Below are positions 10,361-21,289 of a stretch of DNA of 64,000 nucleotides, one piece after another. Position 1 is the stretch's first letter, and each line of letters starts with the position of its first letter. The position numbers and the translations under genes are program-made. This DNA is from Adiantum capillus-veneris (Eukaryota > Streptophyta > Polypodiopsida > Polypodiales > Pteridaceae): contig CM043953.1 in assembly GCA_014529385.2 (NCBI GenBank), positions 63,752,372 to 63,816,371 on the forward strand. The letters run 5' to 3'. A model generated the notes under the pieces. That model made no database searches. It was not told the DNA's origin and saw nothing but the letters and a program-made list of their open reading frames with translations.

Positions 10361-11290
10361 TCACCCATCCAATGCCGTTGAGGGTGACCGATTGATTAAG
10401 TACACAAACATACTTACAGCTTCCGCCCAAAGCTCAAGCGGTAGGCCTGCATGTAGCCGCATGCTTCGTGCTCGTGCTTCCGCCCAAAGCTCAAGCGGTA
10501 GGCCTGCATGTAGCCGCATGCTTTGTTGAGGTGTCCTTGGGGTTGTCCTTTGCCTCCGAATGCCATTGCTAGCACAAAATCTTTCAAAAGCTTGGCTGCA
10601 ATATTCGCCTTCATTGTCGAATCTGAGGCATTTAACCTTGGTACCTGTTTCATTCTCCACAAAGGCTTTCCACCTTTGAAATATGGAAAATACATCGGAT
10701 TTATTCTTCATGACATAAACCCATGTTTTTCTTGTCGCATTGTCTATGAATGTCACATAGTACAATGAGCCACAAGTGATGGTGTACTTGCAGGACCCCA
10801 AACATCAGAATGAACCAACTCAAGTTTTTTATTTTTTCTTTCATTTCTTGATTTTTGAAATTTTACCCTCTTTTGTTTACCATAAACACAATCTTCACAG
10901 AACTCTAAGTCCACTTCTTTCAAACCTGGTAGAAGCTTCTTTGTTTGAAGGATTTGCATTCCTTTGGCACTCATATGCCCAAGTCGGTAGTGCCACACCG
11001 CACTGTCAACTTCTGTAGTTGCTGCACAAGCTGAAGGTTGCGTGCTAACAGTACACAAGTAAAGTGTACCGACTTTTTCACCCTTGGCAACCACCAAAGA
11101 TCCCTTTGAGATCTTCCACCGTTTGTTTCCGAATGCAATGTTGTGACCTTCATCGTCCAATTGTCCTGTAGAGATCAAATTTTTGCGAAGAGAAGGAACA
11201 TGCCTAACATCTTTAAGCTTCCATTCATTTCCGTTAGCAGTTTTGACAGAAACTGTACCTTTGCCGACAATCTCACAAACTTTATCATCT
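10361..11290 (-). pseudogene. Copia-1 integrase with lost catalytic Glu region
   Basis: The GAG-pre-integrase zinc part is clear (WHYRLGHMSAKGMQ ... CEDCVYGKQKRVKF) and the core begins HSDVWGP with the first Asp. The second Asp is in LRFDNEGEYCS. Where copia integrases read TPQQNGVAERxNR, this copy reads TPQQSMRLHAGLP, and the stretch SMRLHAGLPLELWAEA occurs twice. The DNA shows a 48-base direct repeat (10419-10466 and 10476-10523). The catalytic Glu is therefore missing. A frame disturbance near 10780 (CKYTITCGSLYYV) adds damage. The integrase would be inactive. Confidence 0.88.
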
Positions 11291-12246
11291 CCCAAGTATA
11301 CATATCCAAAATTACCTTTGGTGTAGTCTTGGAAATGTTGCTTGTGTGGTGTCGCATGGAAGGAAGCCCCGGAATCTACTATCGAGGAATTAGACACATT
11401 GTCTAATGAGAGAATTAGAGCATCTTGCTCTACTTTACCTGCCACATTGGCCTCCGATGTTGGCTTGTTGTCTTGAGACTCTGTCTCCTTCTTCTTCTTG
11501 GACCAGCAATCCTTCTTGACGTGGCCCTTCTTGCCGCAGTTCCAACATTCAAGAACTGACTTTGTGCGTGACTTGCTCCGCCTTGAGCGATCACGACCCT
11601 TTTGGTTTTTGAACCTCTCCTTAAGCCTTCCTCTTGTTTCCACTGATAGTGCAGCACTTGATGATTCTCCTGTGCTTCTCCTTCGCATTTCCTCGCTTAG
11701 GAGAACACCCACAACATCATCAAACTTAAGAGTATTTGTGCCAGAGATAGAATTACTTACAGCCATCACAAGGCTGTCCCAACTATCCGATAGAGATGAT
11801 AGTATAAGGAGAGCTCGCACTTCGTCATCAAAATTGATTTTCACTTATCGAAGTTGACTTATGTTTGTGTTAAAGTCATTTAGGTGTTCTGTAACTGAAC
11901 CATTCTCTGCCATCTTTAGATTGAACAAGCGCTTCATAAGAAATACCTTATTGGATGCCGATGGTTTCTCGTAGAAGTCGTCAAGTGACTTCATCAAGTC
12001 CTCCGTGGTCTTCATCTCCGAAACATTGAAGGCCACCGTTGACGCCAAGCTTAACCGGATTGTTCCCAGTGCCTTTCGATCAAGGACAATCCATGCTTCA
12101 TCTGCCATTGTTGCGGGCTTCTTCGCAAGACCGCCTAGTGGCAAATAGAGGTCCTTCTGGTAGAGATAGTCTTCAATCTGCATCTTCCAATGTTAGTAGT
12201 TTTTGCCGTTGAACTTCTCAATCTTGAGCTTCCCTTCCTCCGCCAT
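11290..12246 (-). pseudogene. Copia-1 gag and protease
   Basis: The start at 12246 (MAEEGKLKIEKFNG) matches the intact start in Copia-2. The gag has the UBN2-type helical region (ALGTIRLSLASTVAFNV, DLMKSLDDFYEK, NKVFLMKRLFNLKM) and one CCHC knuckle, CWNCGKKGHVKKDC (about 11545-11500). The protease site is IVDSGASFHAT (about 11390-11358). In-frame stops at about 12192 and 11847 break the gag. Copia-2 reads through both positions, so these are recent lesions. Confidence 0.9.
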
Positions 12247-12301
12247 AACTCCCACTCAATTCAAGGAATCCTTTCCTTGAGATAATTTAGCTACGAGCAA
12301 A

Positions 12302-12319
12302 CCTTGCTCTGATACCAGT
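12302..12319 (-). other. Copia-1 primer binding site
   Basis: Directly after the 5' LTR the minus strand reads AACTGGTATCAGAGCAAG. TGGTATCAGAGC is complementary to the 3' end of plant initiator methionine tRNA, the usual copia primer. Confidence 0.95.
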
Positions 12320-12398
12320 TGTTAGGAAATAAGACGTAGCTAAATAGATAATTGAGTAGATTACTTAATGGAGAGAGACAGATTTATATACACGAGAT

Positions 12399-12475
<77 letters not shown>

Positions 12476-13124
12476 CACGATATACGTGGTTCACCCAATG
12501 TGGGCTACATCCAGGGGAAAGCAACCACTCAATGGCTTTAGTACTTCAAAACAAGATGTAGTTTACAAAGGGATTATACCCTTAATGGAGCTCCCGCCTT
12601 GCTTCACTCTCACCACCTCACACTCACTTTGTTGCATCAACTTCACACTATGAAATGTGTGTAGAAATGGCCTCCTTTTATAGGCCAAAAGGGCTGCCCT
12701 CTCTTATGAGAGACAACCATGTGTAGCCGCCCTTGTGCGAATAAGTCCAAATCGGACCCTCCAATCCGCCCATGTGTGGCCGCCCTTGAGAAGACAAGTC
12801 CGCTTTTGAATTCAGCCACCGGCTATTGACTTCCGACCACCGGCCACCGACCATTGACTTCTGACCACCGGCCAACCGACCGGTTGTTTTCCGACCACTT
12901 TCCGGACGCCGTCCGGCCATAATTTTCCGGCGAAAAAAAAAAGTCTCAGGGGCCTCCGCCCCCGAGGCCTTTAAAGTTGCCCCTGATTCTTGTCCGTGAA
13001 TATTTTGGTTTCCGGTGAGTGATTTTCCTTCACGCACAATGGCTTCTCCTCATAATGGGGGCCTTACAAATGTGCGCTTTTACCACAGAAAATTACAAGG
13101 GTAAATCAGGCTCCATACTTAACA
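12320..13124 (-). repeat. Copia-1 5' LTR
   Basis: 805 bases with the same ends as the partner LTR. It holds a longer GA run (12402-12471), a shorter CCGGCCA minisatellite (12815-12885) and an A-run followed by AGTCTCAGGGGCCTCC that the partner lacks. A TATA box, TATAAAA (complement of 12676-12682), would lie in this promoter-bearing LTR. Confidence 0.93.
12676..12682 (-). promoter_or_regulatory. TATA-like box of Copia-1 5' LTR
   Basis: The minus strand reads GGCCTATAAAAGGAGG. The same box with the same flanks occurs in all four LTRs of this family (7850-7856, 27911-27917, 31665-31671), so it is the likely core promoter. Confidence 0.6.
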
Positions 13125-13990
13125 TTGTACCCCCTTGACTGTTGTTGGTCTAGGAAAATCAGCAATGACATGAATCTTCTCGATATCAGTAGCTATGCCC
13201 AATTTAGACACTATATGTCCAAGAATATTTCCTTGTCTTCCCATGAATGTGCACTTTTCAGGATTTAAGCAAATCCTATAAAGTCTATATTTTTCGAATA
13301 TCTTTTTGAGGTGTTCACAATGATCAGCCCGGATTGATGAATGTACGCATAGATCATCCATATATACTTCTAAGAATTTCCTAAGATACTCTTTGAAAGC
13401 ATGGCTCATCAACCTCTGAAATGTGGCTGGAGCATTAAATAACCCAAATGGCATAACCCGATAGACAAATATACCCCATTCTGTTGCAAAAGCAGTTTTA
13501 TGCTGATCTTTTGGGTCAACCCAAAGTTGATTGTATCCCGAAAAGCCGTTTAAGAAGCTGTAAGCTTCTTTTCCTGCAACTCATTCTAAAACATGCTCAA
13601 TTATCGGAAGAGGAAAGTTGTCTCTAATGGTGGCTGCATTCACCTTTTTGAGATTAACACACACTCATAATTTCCCATTCTTTTTGGGTACTACCACAAT
13701 TGGGGCCACCCAATCTGCGTGTTCAATTTCGTAAATGAACTCGGCTTCCTTTAGTTTTTCAATCTCTTCTTTTATCTTCCTGGCAAATGTTTCGTTATAC
13801 GTGTATGGTTTCTGTCTACTTGGTTTTGCGTCATTTCTCATGGGTATGGTATGTTGACAGATTTCTGGATCAACACCCTTGAGATCCTTGTAAGACCAAG
13901 CGAAGATATCTCGGTATTATGTTAACAAACTTAGCAAAAGCTTTTCTTCTTCTTCTGTTAGGTCATTTGCAATGTAAGCAGGTCTAAGCT
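13125..13990 (-). pseudogene. Tat-A reverse transcriptase, main part
   Basis: Reading from 13990 on the minus strand: a lead-in TEEEEKLLLSLL, then the RT with VAPIVVVPKKNGK, VCVNLKKVNAAT, a fingers/palm region, KTAFATEWGIFVYRVMPFGLFNAPATFQRLM and the catalytic VYMDDLCVHS, then GHIVSKLGI. All are gypsy RT landmarks. Breaks occur near 13915 and 13580. The domain is cut at 13125 by Copia-1 and continues at 7498. Confidence 0.9.
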
Positions 13991-14083
13991 CTTCTCCTGG
14001 TTCAGCCAAGTCTACCCTTTTAGCGTGTTCAGGCCCTTCGTAAGATTTGCCTTGTTTCCGTAGTTCTCTAATAGGTTGTTCAA

Positions 14084-15505
14084 TTATGATTTTCTGATCT
14101 TGGAGAGTATATTTTTTGTAATGGGATGGAACATGCATTGCATCCTTACCATCCTCTTCCGTGGTTTCCATTTCGGTTGTGTATATCTCCTTAGAGCCTT
14201 TTTCAACTCTTGATACTTCTTTTTCCGCTCAACTCTGGTAATGTGTGGTTTCTTATCCTGAGATTTTTCTTGGGTACCCTTCCTTGTTTTTCTCAATGTC
14301 TGAGACATTTCTGAGTTTGTGTTTGAAGGATATCTTCCAGTTATTTTGTCCTTGACACAATCATTAGCATCTATCTGCATCAGGAATTGTGTTTTACTGG
14401 AGACTGATGGCATAGGTCGCGTTTTCACAATTTTGGTCTCTCTCTTTCGTCTATACCATTTTTGTCTTCTTGATTTTTGGTTTGGAAAGTCAAAAAACTT
14501 TTCCTCCCCTCCCTTTAAGAGTAACTTAGCTCTCGTATGCTCTTTTTCTGACCCCGAATCTTTTGAGGTAGCTAAGTGTTCATCTAACTCATCAGTTGCA
14601 TCGTAATAGAGGTCTGAAAAGACTTGTTGAGCTTTCATTAAGTCCTTGGGTTTCTCATCTTCATTTTCAATGTTAAGGATTGAAATCATTTGGATGGGAA
14701 TTATGCCATAGCCATCCTCATTGCAAAATTGAGTAGGCATAGACGTATTCACACATACATCCATTGTTGCTAAAATTTGAGTCCACTCGAATGGCTCAAA
14801 CAAATGTTCTGGAAAGGCTTCAGGTACGTAGGTTTTGTCAGTGTAGTTCCTTTCTAGGATACATTCTTCTCGTCTTAAGCTTCCATTTTCTGAAGCTTCA
14901 CACATCCAAATAGGAGTGTCTTTGTTTAACCAGGATGGGAGTTTAGTTTCAGCCGAAGAGACTGAATCAAACTCTTGGATGGGTGTTTTCAAGACATCTC
15001 TATAAGTGCGATCTTTGAGATTTACTCTTGTTATAGATCCCACTTGCTTCAAGTACAGATAGTTGTTTCCCCAATCTTGGATAAGCTGTACTTGTCGCAT
15101 GAAAGGTCTTCCCAATACGATTTCATAGTTGAGTTTTTTTCCAAAGTCTACTATGGAAAAAGTGTGTTGATATTCAATTCCACAGGAATTGACTATCACT
15201 TTTTCAAGCAGCCCCAATGGTCTCTCAATGTGTCCGTTAGCCAACTGCAATTTCATTCGAGTTTGTCTGATGGCTGACTGTCCCCAAGATTCCCATACTG
15301 CTTTAGTGGCTATGGCTATGCCAACTCCACTATCCAGTATTGCCATGGTTTCAATGTCATTATATTTCAATGGGAGGATGGTGTTTCCTTCTTCCCCTTC
15401 ATAATATTCTCCGACCTTGTTCATAGGAACTGATCGAATATCTTTGTTTTCCATTTCATTTTTCAAATTTTCCAAATTCTTCGAGATTAGCCCCATTATC
15501 CCCAC
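14084..15505 (-). CDS. Tat-A protease and linker (PR1)
   Basis: A 473-residue open frame. The retropepsin lies near residues 40-140: LPLKYNDIETMAILDSGVGIAIAT with catalytic DSG, a flap region, and YEIVLGRPFMRQVQLIQDW, matching the usual ILGRPF motif. A long acidic then basic linker follows (KKSRRQKWYRRKRETK) leading to the RT lead-in. The start at 15505 (MGIMGLIS) is simply the first Met; in an active element this would be inside gag-pol. The protease and linker of Gyp-E (52341-52720, 51510-52058) are the closest relatives in the window. Confidence 0.8.
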   Translation of the reverse strand: MGIMGLISKNLENLKNEMENKDIRSVPMNKVGEYYEGEEGNTILPLKYNDIETMAILDSGVGIAIATKAVWESWGQSAIRQTRMKLQLANGHIERPLGLLEKVIVNSCGIEYQHTFSIVDFGKKLNYEIVLGRPFMRQVQLIQDWGNNYLYLKQVGSITRVNLKDRTYRDVLKTPIQEFDSVSSAETKLPSWLNKDTPIWMCEASENGSLRREECILERNYTDKTYVPEAFPEHLFEPFEWTQILATMDVCVNTSMPTQFCNEDGYGIIPIQMISILNIENEDEKPKDLMKAQQVFSDLYYDATDELDEHLATSKDSGSEKEHTRAKLLLKGGEEKFFDFPNQKSRRQKWYRRKRETKIVKTRPMPSVSSKTQFLMQIDANDCVKDKITGRYPSNTNSEMSQTLRKTRKGTQEKSQDKKPHITRVERKKKYQELKKALRRYTQPKWKPRKRMVRMQCMFHPITKNILSKIRKS

Positions 15506-15621
15506 CTTCTCTAGGGTCTTTTGTAAATCGTTTCATAAGTATGGTATGAGTTTTAACAGTTCTCCCAAGGTAAGAGTGCATTGGATGGGTGTAAACATGA
15601 TTGAATGAATGCTGTCTACTT

Positions 15622-16138
15622 CTAGGTCTGTGCAGCTCTTTTTACTTGAGTGGTCTTGCACATGATGGATTCATCTTCTTTATCTCCCAAGTAAGAAGGT
15701 AATGTTTTTAATGTCAATGGTTTTGACATTCCTGAAGCTTTTGATCCGCAATCCCCGCACAAGGATTGTAAATCCATGTTCATATCAGAAGGTAGGTTAT
15801 CCAACCAGACTTCCTCTATAGGAGCTGGAGCTGACTTTAAAGTTAGGCTCCCATCATTGATCTCTGTCACTTTTTCCCATAAGTGTCCTGGCCAATCTTC
15901 CTCTATCTAAGGTATCTTCGCTATCAGGCACTATAAGCGCTGGTTCATTTGTTTCAAGGTGGGGTTCTACCACCACATCAGATTTTGCTTTCGTTTCTTC
16001 TACCACAAGCTCTTCAGGTTTTGCAATACTTTCAAGCTTGGGTTTTTGTTTTTCCAACATTTCTCGCGTGATTCTTACCAAATTTTGACAAGCTTTCAGC
16101 TTAGCCGTACTATGTCTGGAGATGGATAGTTTTTCCAC
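15622..16138 (-). pseudogene. Tat-A gag-protease linker
   Basis: Two overlapping frames (16138-15854 and 15870-15622) rich in K, E, P and S link the gag zinc knuckles to the protease. They contain no recognisable domain. The frame shift between them at about 15860 is a lesion or a product of decay. Acidic sequence such as EELVVEETKAKSD is typical of disordered polyprotein spacers. Confidence 0.55.
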
Positions 16139-17800
16139 TTGTTTTCCATGTTTTGGCCTGCTTCAAGTCCTGCTTGGTAGGCTTCCAAGGCGGCATTAAT
16201 AGGCTCAAAAAATTTATCAACCAGAATGGATCCTCTATATTTCACGGTTGTTTCCTTGAATTCATTGCAAGTTTCTTTCAACTTGTCCTGGGCTAGCATT
16301 TTTGCTTTCTCTTCATTTTCAACCCGTTGTTTTTGTTTTCTCATCTCATATCTTTTGCTTCTGCTCCTTTTGATTCTTTGAGAAGAAACTTTTGTGTTCT
16401 CTAAATCATCAGAGGAGTTGTGTTTCTTTTTCTTTGCCTGGGCTCTAGTGATTACCTTGATTGGAACAATCGGTTCACTCTCTGATGAGCTACTAGGCAT
16501 CACTTGGACTACGTTTACTACGGTTTTACCCTTGTTCAAAGGATTCTTAGGACAATCTTCCGAAAAGTGTCCTCCCTTTTTGAAACATTGTATGCAATAG
16601 GCTTCAATTGGTTTGAGGTTTTTGTCAGGCTCTGGACATTCGTTTTTCCAATGGTCATCAACACCACAGTTATGACAGTTGCCTGTTCTAGGCTTCATCA
16701 TGGGTCTTCCCATGGGAGGTCTGACACCTTGATTAGCTACATAATAGATCGGTGCTAGCTTTGGTGGAGCATAAGTCACGGTTTCTTCCATTGGTGGTGG
16801 ATGTGGATTATACCAATCTCCCTCTACCATTACTGTAGATGGATTAGGCTCTGCATAGGGTGTAACATGCATTAATGCTTGTTCATCTATGACTCCTTCA
16901 GAGTGCATGTACTTTACAGGCACTGCATTATGTTCTGGATACGGGGTTATTGTCCCAACACAGGTTGATGTCTTTCCATACCCATTGGTGGTCTTTGAGC
17001 TTGGGCCATATATAATTAGGCTGATATCTGTACATGGGTTGTCCTTGTGGCCTCATGGGCATGTACTGAACATTCACATCATACTTTGGTCTGAAGTAGC
17101 ACTCGTGGGTCTCATGGTTGGTCCATTTACCCTCGATTGCACACCATTTTTGTGGCCTAATTGGTTGTCCCTGTGGAGGTACCCCTTGTCCTGGTCCTCT
17201 CATAGGTGCCGTTTCCACTTGTGCTGGTTTTGTGGACGCGGTATTCTCGTTTTGGTTATCCTTAGGGACATCTTCTTCGTTGAAAATTTTGCAATTGTCT
17301 CCTAGGTCAATAGCATCAGACACACACGCTTCTAGGGTTGTATGCTTTTTACTATAGAGTATAGCATGAAGTTCTTTGTTTAGCAATCCCTCTAGAAACA
17401 AAGATACTAGTCGTTCTTCTGCAGGTATCTCCATCTCTCGGCATCTGGCAATGTATTGTTTGATTTGAGTTGCATAACCCCTAACAGACTCACCATGTTT
17501 CTGTTTAAAGCTGTAAATTTGAGCTACCATATTATGTTTGATCCCCATTTTGGAACAAGCAGCTACAAATCCTTGAGCTAATGTGTTCAAGTCCATGACT
17601 GACCTTGGTGGAATGTTTTGGAACCATGTCAAAGCTTTTCCTTCTAATGTCATTCCAAACCTCTCAAATTGAGTATGGAAATTGAATATACGCTCTACTC
17701 TTAGCACTTGCTTAAAGCTTGCTAAGTGGTCGTATGGATCCCCTGATCCACTGTATTTTCTGACCCATTTTTGAAAATCAGTTGGTCTGACGCATCTGTT
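16096..17800 (-). pseudogene. Tat-A gag (capsid and nucleocapsid)
   Basis: The capsid part (17800-17300) fits the Retrotrans_gag family: KYSGSGDPYDHLASFKQVL, FERFGMTLEGKALTWFQNIPP, GESVRGYATQIKQYIARC, VSLFLEGLLNKELHAILY. After a frameshift near 16930 the nucleocapsid follows with two zinc knuckles, CHNCGVDDHWKNEC and CIQCFKKGGHFSEDC (about 16690-16555), and basic K/R-rich sequence. It would form the particle and bind element RNA. The knuckle region is intact; the frameshift would stop gag-pol synthesis. Confidence 0.88.
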
Positions 17801-18011
17801 TGGTTCAACTCCAGGTCTTCTGGGAGTTGGTCCTGTTCCGAGTCCTTCAAACTAGTTTGTTGGAAATAGTGACTCATGTAGCCCTGGCCTTAGTGTCACC
17901 TAGTTTTCTACGTGATGAGATGGTTTCTGGTTTCTTCACATTACTCTTAGATGATCTCTCACGGTGTTCATCTCTTGGAATTGTTTCTGGTCCTTGCCCC
18001 AATATCCAATC

Positions 18012-18620
18012 CTATATGGAATACCCTTGGTATTTGGTTTGTTCTACCTCCTCAGGAGTCATCATAACAAAGTTGTTGTTATAACAATCCCTAAACAGGT
18101 AGGTTGGTAGGTCTGCTGATCCCTTATCTTTGATCTTGAAGATATAGACGATCTTCATGGCCTTTAATTGTCCTGGTTTGGCATGAGAAGTCCACAAAAG
18201 AGCTTTTATGTTTCTATCTTCCCAACAATAGACTCCGATCCTAGGATTATCCGTACTAATCTGTTTCAAAGGCTTCAAGTGTACTTGATCGTATCCCTCG
18301 AATTCTAAAGTTGGTGGTCCTTCCTTAGTTAATATATCTGGGATTGTGGTGCTTACTTCTAACCCCCATTTGTCTATCACGTCAGGGTTTTCGACTTGTA
18401 AATACTGAGTTCCGTTTCGATCCATGTAGATTTTTCCTTGTTTGTTTGCCCTAACCTCTTCTTCGAACTCAATACCATGGTCATCAATGCGAATAGCATA
18501 CTCCTCGTTAGTGTACAAGTAAACCTGGGCTCCATGACGATTAGTGTTGCAAAAAGATAGTATATGCTTATAGCACACGGTCGTTCCAGTTTCCGAGTGA
18601 GTCGATTAAGAAGACATTTT
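18012..18620 (-). CDS. Tat-A first ORF upstream of gag, unrecognised
   Basis: A 188-residue open frame from 18578 to 18012, extendable past one stop to an ATG near 18618. I do not recognise the domain. Visible features are VYLYTNEEYAIRIDDHGIEFEEE, a repeated-strand look (GKIYMDRNGTQYLQV), and IGVYCWEDRNIKALLWTSHA near residue 120. The alternating hydrophobic pattern suggests a beta-rich fold. Its place between the leader and the capsid is like the extra ORF1 of Ogre elements or the N-terminal part of a long gag. A 300-base segment of decayed frame separates it from the capsid domain. Confidence 0.5.
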
Positions 18621-20317
18621 GGATGTTGAATCTGAAAAAGTGTCTGAGACTTCTTTAAGAATTGTGTGCAAGGAATTGCCTTGATTCACGCTTTCTTCAG
18701 TAGATACTCTACTGGAGGTTTCTCCGAGTATGCTCTAATTTTCTAGTACACGACCAGATCTAAGGTTCATATAGACTTATGAAGCTCTGGATAGAGTACT
18801 CACCTTTGCATTGACTTGTCGTCAATTCCACTCAATTCAATTGCAACTTTTTGTTAAGCCACTGATTCCTCGTTTGCAACCTGACTCCTGTACAAATTTG
18901 ATCAAGTTAGCTATTCTTCTATAAAGACAGTATAGTTTTTGCTAACTCTTATAATTGTTCTTTGTGTATCACTTCAAATCGAGCTATGAGAATCAAAATT
19001 TGACTTTCAAATTCGACTTTAGCAAAAAATCAAAGGTCTAATCTGCAACCTGAAAACTATATGTACATGTATCAATTTTGATCCGATTGAACCCAAAATT
19101 GCCCTGTGGCTTTATATTATGTTGGTCTATCATTGTATAAGCTCAAAAGTAAAAAATGATGTCTCTTGATAGCAGAAGTAAATAATTACGAATATTTACT
19201 TTTGTCAAATTTTTACACTTTTTTGATAGGTTTGGCAAGTATACAACATGTTAGAGTCTGTGGGAAAGTTTCAACAAGTTTGGACAAATTTGGATCAAGT
19301 TTATCAACTGTTTTGTGTCCGCAGACTCTGATTTCGAGAATCTGGCTTAAAAGTCTCACTTTTGGGATCCAAATTTCACCAAAACTGATTTGTGAGGTCT
19401 ACTGATGTGCTTGACCTTGTGGTATACTCAAATTTGCAAAATCATCAAGTTTTGAAGCAGATGTAAATAATTACGATTATTTCCTCCAGCTAGATTTTTG
19501 CAAGTTTTTGCCCCAACTTTGACACAGATCTGTTAAGCACCTTAAGTTAAGGTCACTAGCCAATTTTCATCAAGTTTAGACAATTTTTGGTCAAATGATC
19601 ATCAATTACCTGTCCGCAGACTAACTTTGCAATTTTAGTCACAAATTTCAATCCAGTGGTCCAAATCTTACCAAATTTGGTTTGTGGGCTTATTACAACA
19701 TGATGAAGCTAGTGGTATGAAGACTTAGTCAAAAAAGCTAAAAAATAGGACAGATGTAATCATGATTATTTACTTTTAATAAATTTTTGGTAAATTGAGC
19801 ATATACACATGTTTATCACATCAACATAAGCATATGAAACAATTTTCAACATGTTTGGATAAAATTTTCCCAAATTTATACTCAAGATTCAAAAAGTCAG
19901 TACAAACTTTAGTTTTTACCCAGTTTTTTGCCAGTTTAGTGATCCAAATCTTTTGGGCCTTTACAAAAGTTCTTTGTATACATGCAATGAGTCAATGGAA
20001 TGAACCTTGACCAATTTAGAGCAGAAAGTTAATAATCGTGATTATTAACTTTAGGCTTAAAATGAGCACTTTTTTGCAATTTTCTCAAAGACAGTCTTTA
20101 TATGAGCTATTTTAAGCATGTGAATCAAGTTAAAACTTAATTTGGCCTAAAATGTCAAGAAAAAGTAAATAATCTGAGTTTTGGCCAACTCTTGAAATTT
20201 TTACCTTGAAGTGTCTTTGAGCTTACTCACTGGTTCGGACAACTCTTAGGCTTACTCTCCAATTGGATTGAGTGGATTCGAGTCTTTTCAAGCTTCCCTA
20301 GTTTAGGTCTCTTCGAT
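18621..20317 (-). other. Tat-A untranslated leader
   Basis: About 1.7 kb of AT-rich sequence with no sustained coding frame between the primer site and the first ORF. It would hold packaging and translation signals. Its most obvious structure is the palindrome array listed separately. Confidence 0.6.
19177..20175. repeat. Palindrome array in Tat-A leader (4 units plus a half unit)
   Basis: Palindromes occur at 19177-19200, 19463-19484, 19756-19774 and 20027-20050, with a half site at 20164-20175. Spacings are 286, 293 and 271 bases, then about 140. The unit at 20027 has perfect 11-base arms (AGTTAATAATC and GATTATTAACT). It is the same motif as the 3' arrays, although the surrounding sequence differs. 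Confidence 0.85.
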
Positions 20318-20336
20318 TCCCGGCAGCGGCGCCAAA
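20318..20336 (-). other. Tat-A primer binding site (tRNA-Asp-like)
   Basis: After the LTR end CCCACA the minus strand reads TTTGGCGCCGCTGCCGGGA. Plant cytosolic tRNA-Asp ends in CCCGGCAACGGCGCCA, so TGGCGCCG and TGCCGGG pair, with one mismatch between them. This is the primer typical of Athila/Tat elements. Confidence 0.85.
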
Positions 20337-21255
20337 TGTGGGACGCATGTCTAACCTCACCATCCTATCTTATTGCAGTATTAGCGAGAACCACGATTAA
20401 TTTGTCAAAACATGGGACGAAGCTGACTCGACTAGTGCATAGAGGCTACAAGAGGTTGTCAATCTCTCGAAAAACAACTAACAACTCGCATCTAACTCAA
20501 GCTACACTCAAGTGACTGAAATCACCAAAAGCCAATAGCTCATCGACAAGCAAATCACATCCGTTATAGCATCAAATGACATTCAAACGTAACAAAACTT
20601 CTAGGACAAGTGTATAAGACCTAAGAACACATGTCTATGGCTCCAACCCCCACTTTAGGTCAAGTTCCAAAATCGTGATTATTAACAGTAGTGGATTTTT
20701 GACCTAGTCGTTTTCGACCCAAAATGCATCTAAATGCTTAGCAATGATGCCCCAATATCCCGCCTATGCTTAGTTTTCGATTTTAAAGTGTAAATTTCTA
20801 GTTAAGATGAAATTAGGCCGCGGGTCGGAGACGCCAAAGCTATGAAATACTGTGAATGGCTTACGTCAATGCATAGAGCTCTTACATGCGGTTGCAATGC
20901 AACAAATGCAATCGCAATGTGACAACCGGAGAGGGAGTAGGAAGCGCAAGAAGGAGAGAAGTGAGCGCCGTTAGCTCACACTGTGTATTTCTTATCCAAA
21001 ACTTATAAAAAACTTACAAAAATTGGCTTTTATACCTTAGCCAAGGTTTTTGGGTGGTCAAAACTAATAACATGGAGTTCTACCAAAGCTAGGAAATGAC
21101 TGGCTGATACAATCTAGAAGCTTGTAGCCCTGGCTCATTAATGACAAAGTTTATTCGAGAAAATAGGAGTTACAATATTCTCGATTCATCAAAATAATAA
21201 ATGTTTTACAAAGAGACCTCCGAAATATGGTGTCCGTGTTAGCTTGCTGCTAACA
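20337..21255 (-). repeat. Tat-A 5' LTR
   Basis: 919 bases. On the minus strand it starts TGTTAGCAGCAAGCTAAC and ends CGTCCCACA. The first bases form a short inverted repeat (GTTAGC/GCTAAC). Homologous LTRs are at 42542-43431 (Tat-C) and 32352-32993 plus 38172-38442 (Tat-B). A degenerate palindrome half, ATCGTGATTATTAAC, lies at 20671-20685. Confidence 0.93.
21028..21034 (-). promoter_or_regulatory. TATA box of the Tat family LTR
   Basis: The minus strand reads CTAAGGTATAAAAGCCAA. The block is kept in Tat-B (TATAAAG, 32564-32570) and slightly changed in Tat-C (GTATTAAAGCC near 42732). Its conservation between diverged LTRs supports it as the core promoter. Confidence 0.6.
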
Positions 21256-21289
21256 ATGGGAATCATAGAATGATGTAGTATCAACAGAT

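Larger units (their letters stand above)
7504..13124 (-). mobile_element. Copia-1: Ty1-copia element nested in Tat-A pol
   Basis: Both LTRs begin TGTTAGG and end TTAACA. The insertion is flanked by the 5-base duplication TTGTA (7499-7503 and 13125-13129). It interrupts the Tat-A RT just before the AFLGYCGYY segment. Gene order on the minus strand is gag, protease, integrase, RT, RNase H, the copia order. A full-length 5.6 kb copy with isolated in-frame stops and a damaged integrase, so not autonomous now. Copia-2 (27572-32101) is the same family. Confidence 0.95.
1..21255 (-). mobile_element. Tat-A: giant Tat/Athila-like Ty3-gypsy element, 3' end outside window
   Basis: Read on the minus strand the order is LTR, tRNA-Asp-like primer site, leader, first ORF, gag with zinc knuckles, protease, RT, RNase H, integrase, second protease-like ORF, spacer, 3' ORF. 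RT before integrase and the pol motifs place it in Ty3-gypsy. The primer site TTTGGCGCCGCTGCCGGG is typical of the Athila/Tat group. Without the nested Copia-1 and its target duplication the in-window part is about 15.6 kb, long for a gypsy element but normal for Tat/Ogre types. Coding frames carry several stops and frameshifts, so this copy is dead. It lies head-on into Tat-B: its 5' LTR ends at 21255 exactly where the Tat-B coding sequence starts, which suggests insertion of A into B. The matching left flank is not visible. Confidence 0.85.

Noticed and set aside
11498-11857. 119-residue plus-strand ORF over Copia-1 gag
   Set aside because: Antisense shadow; repeated in Copia-2 only because the sense gene is the same.
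12302-12319. tRNA-like match at the copia primer sites
   Set aside because: Only the 3' end complement of initiator tRNA is present; there is no tRNA gene.
12352-12561. ORF with a long Glu-Arg repeat
   Set aside because: It translates the GA microsatellite of the Copia-1 LTR.
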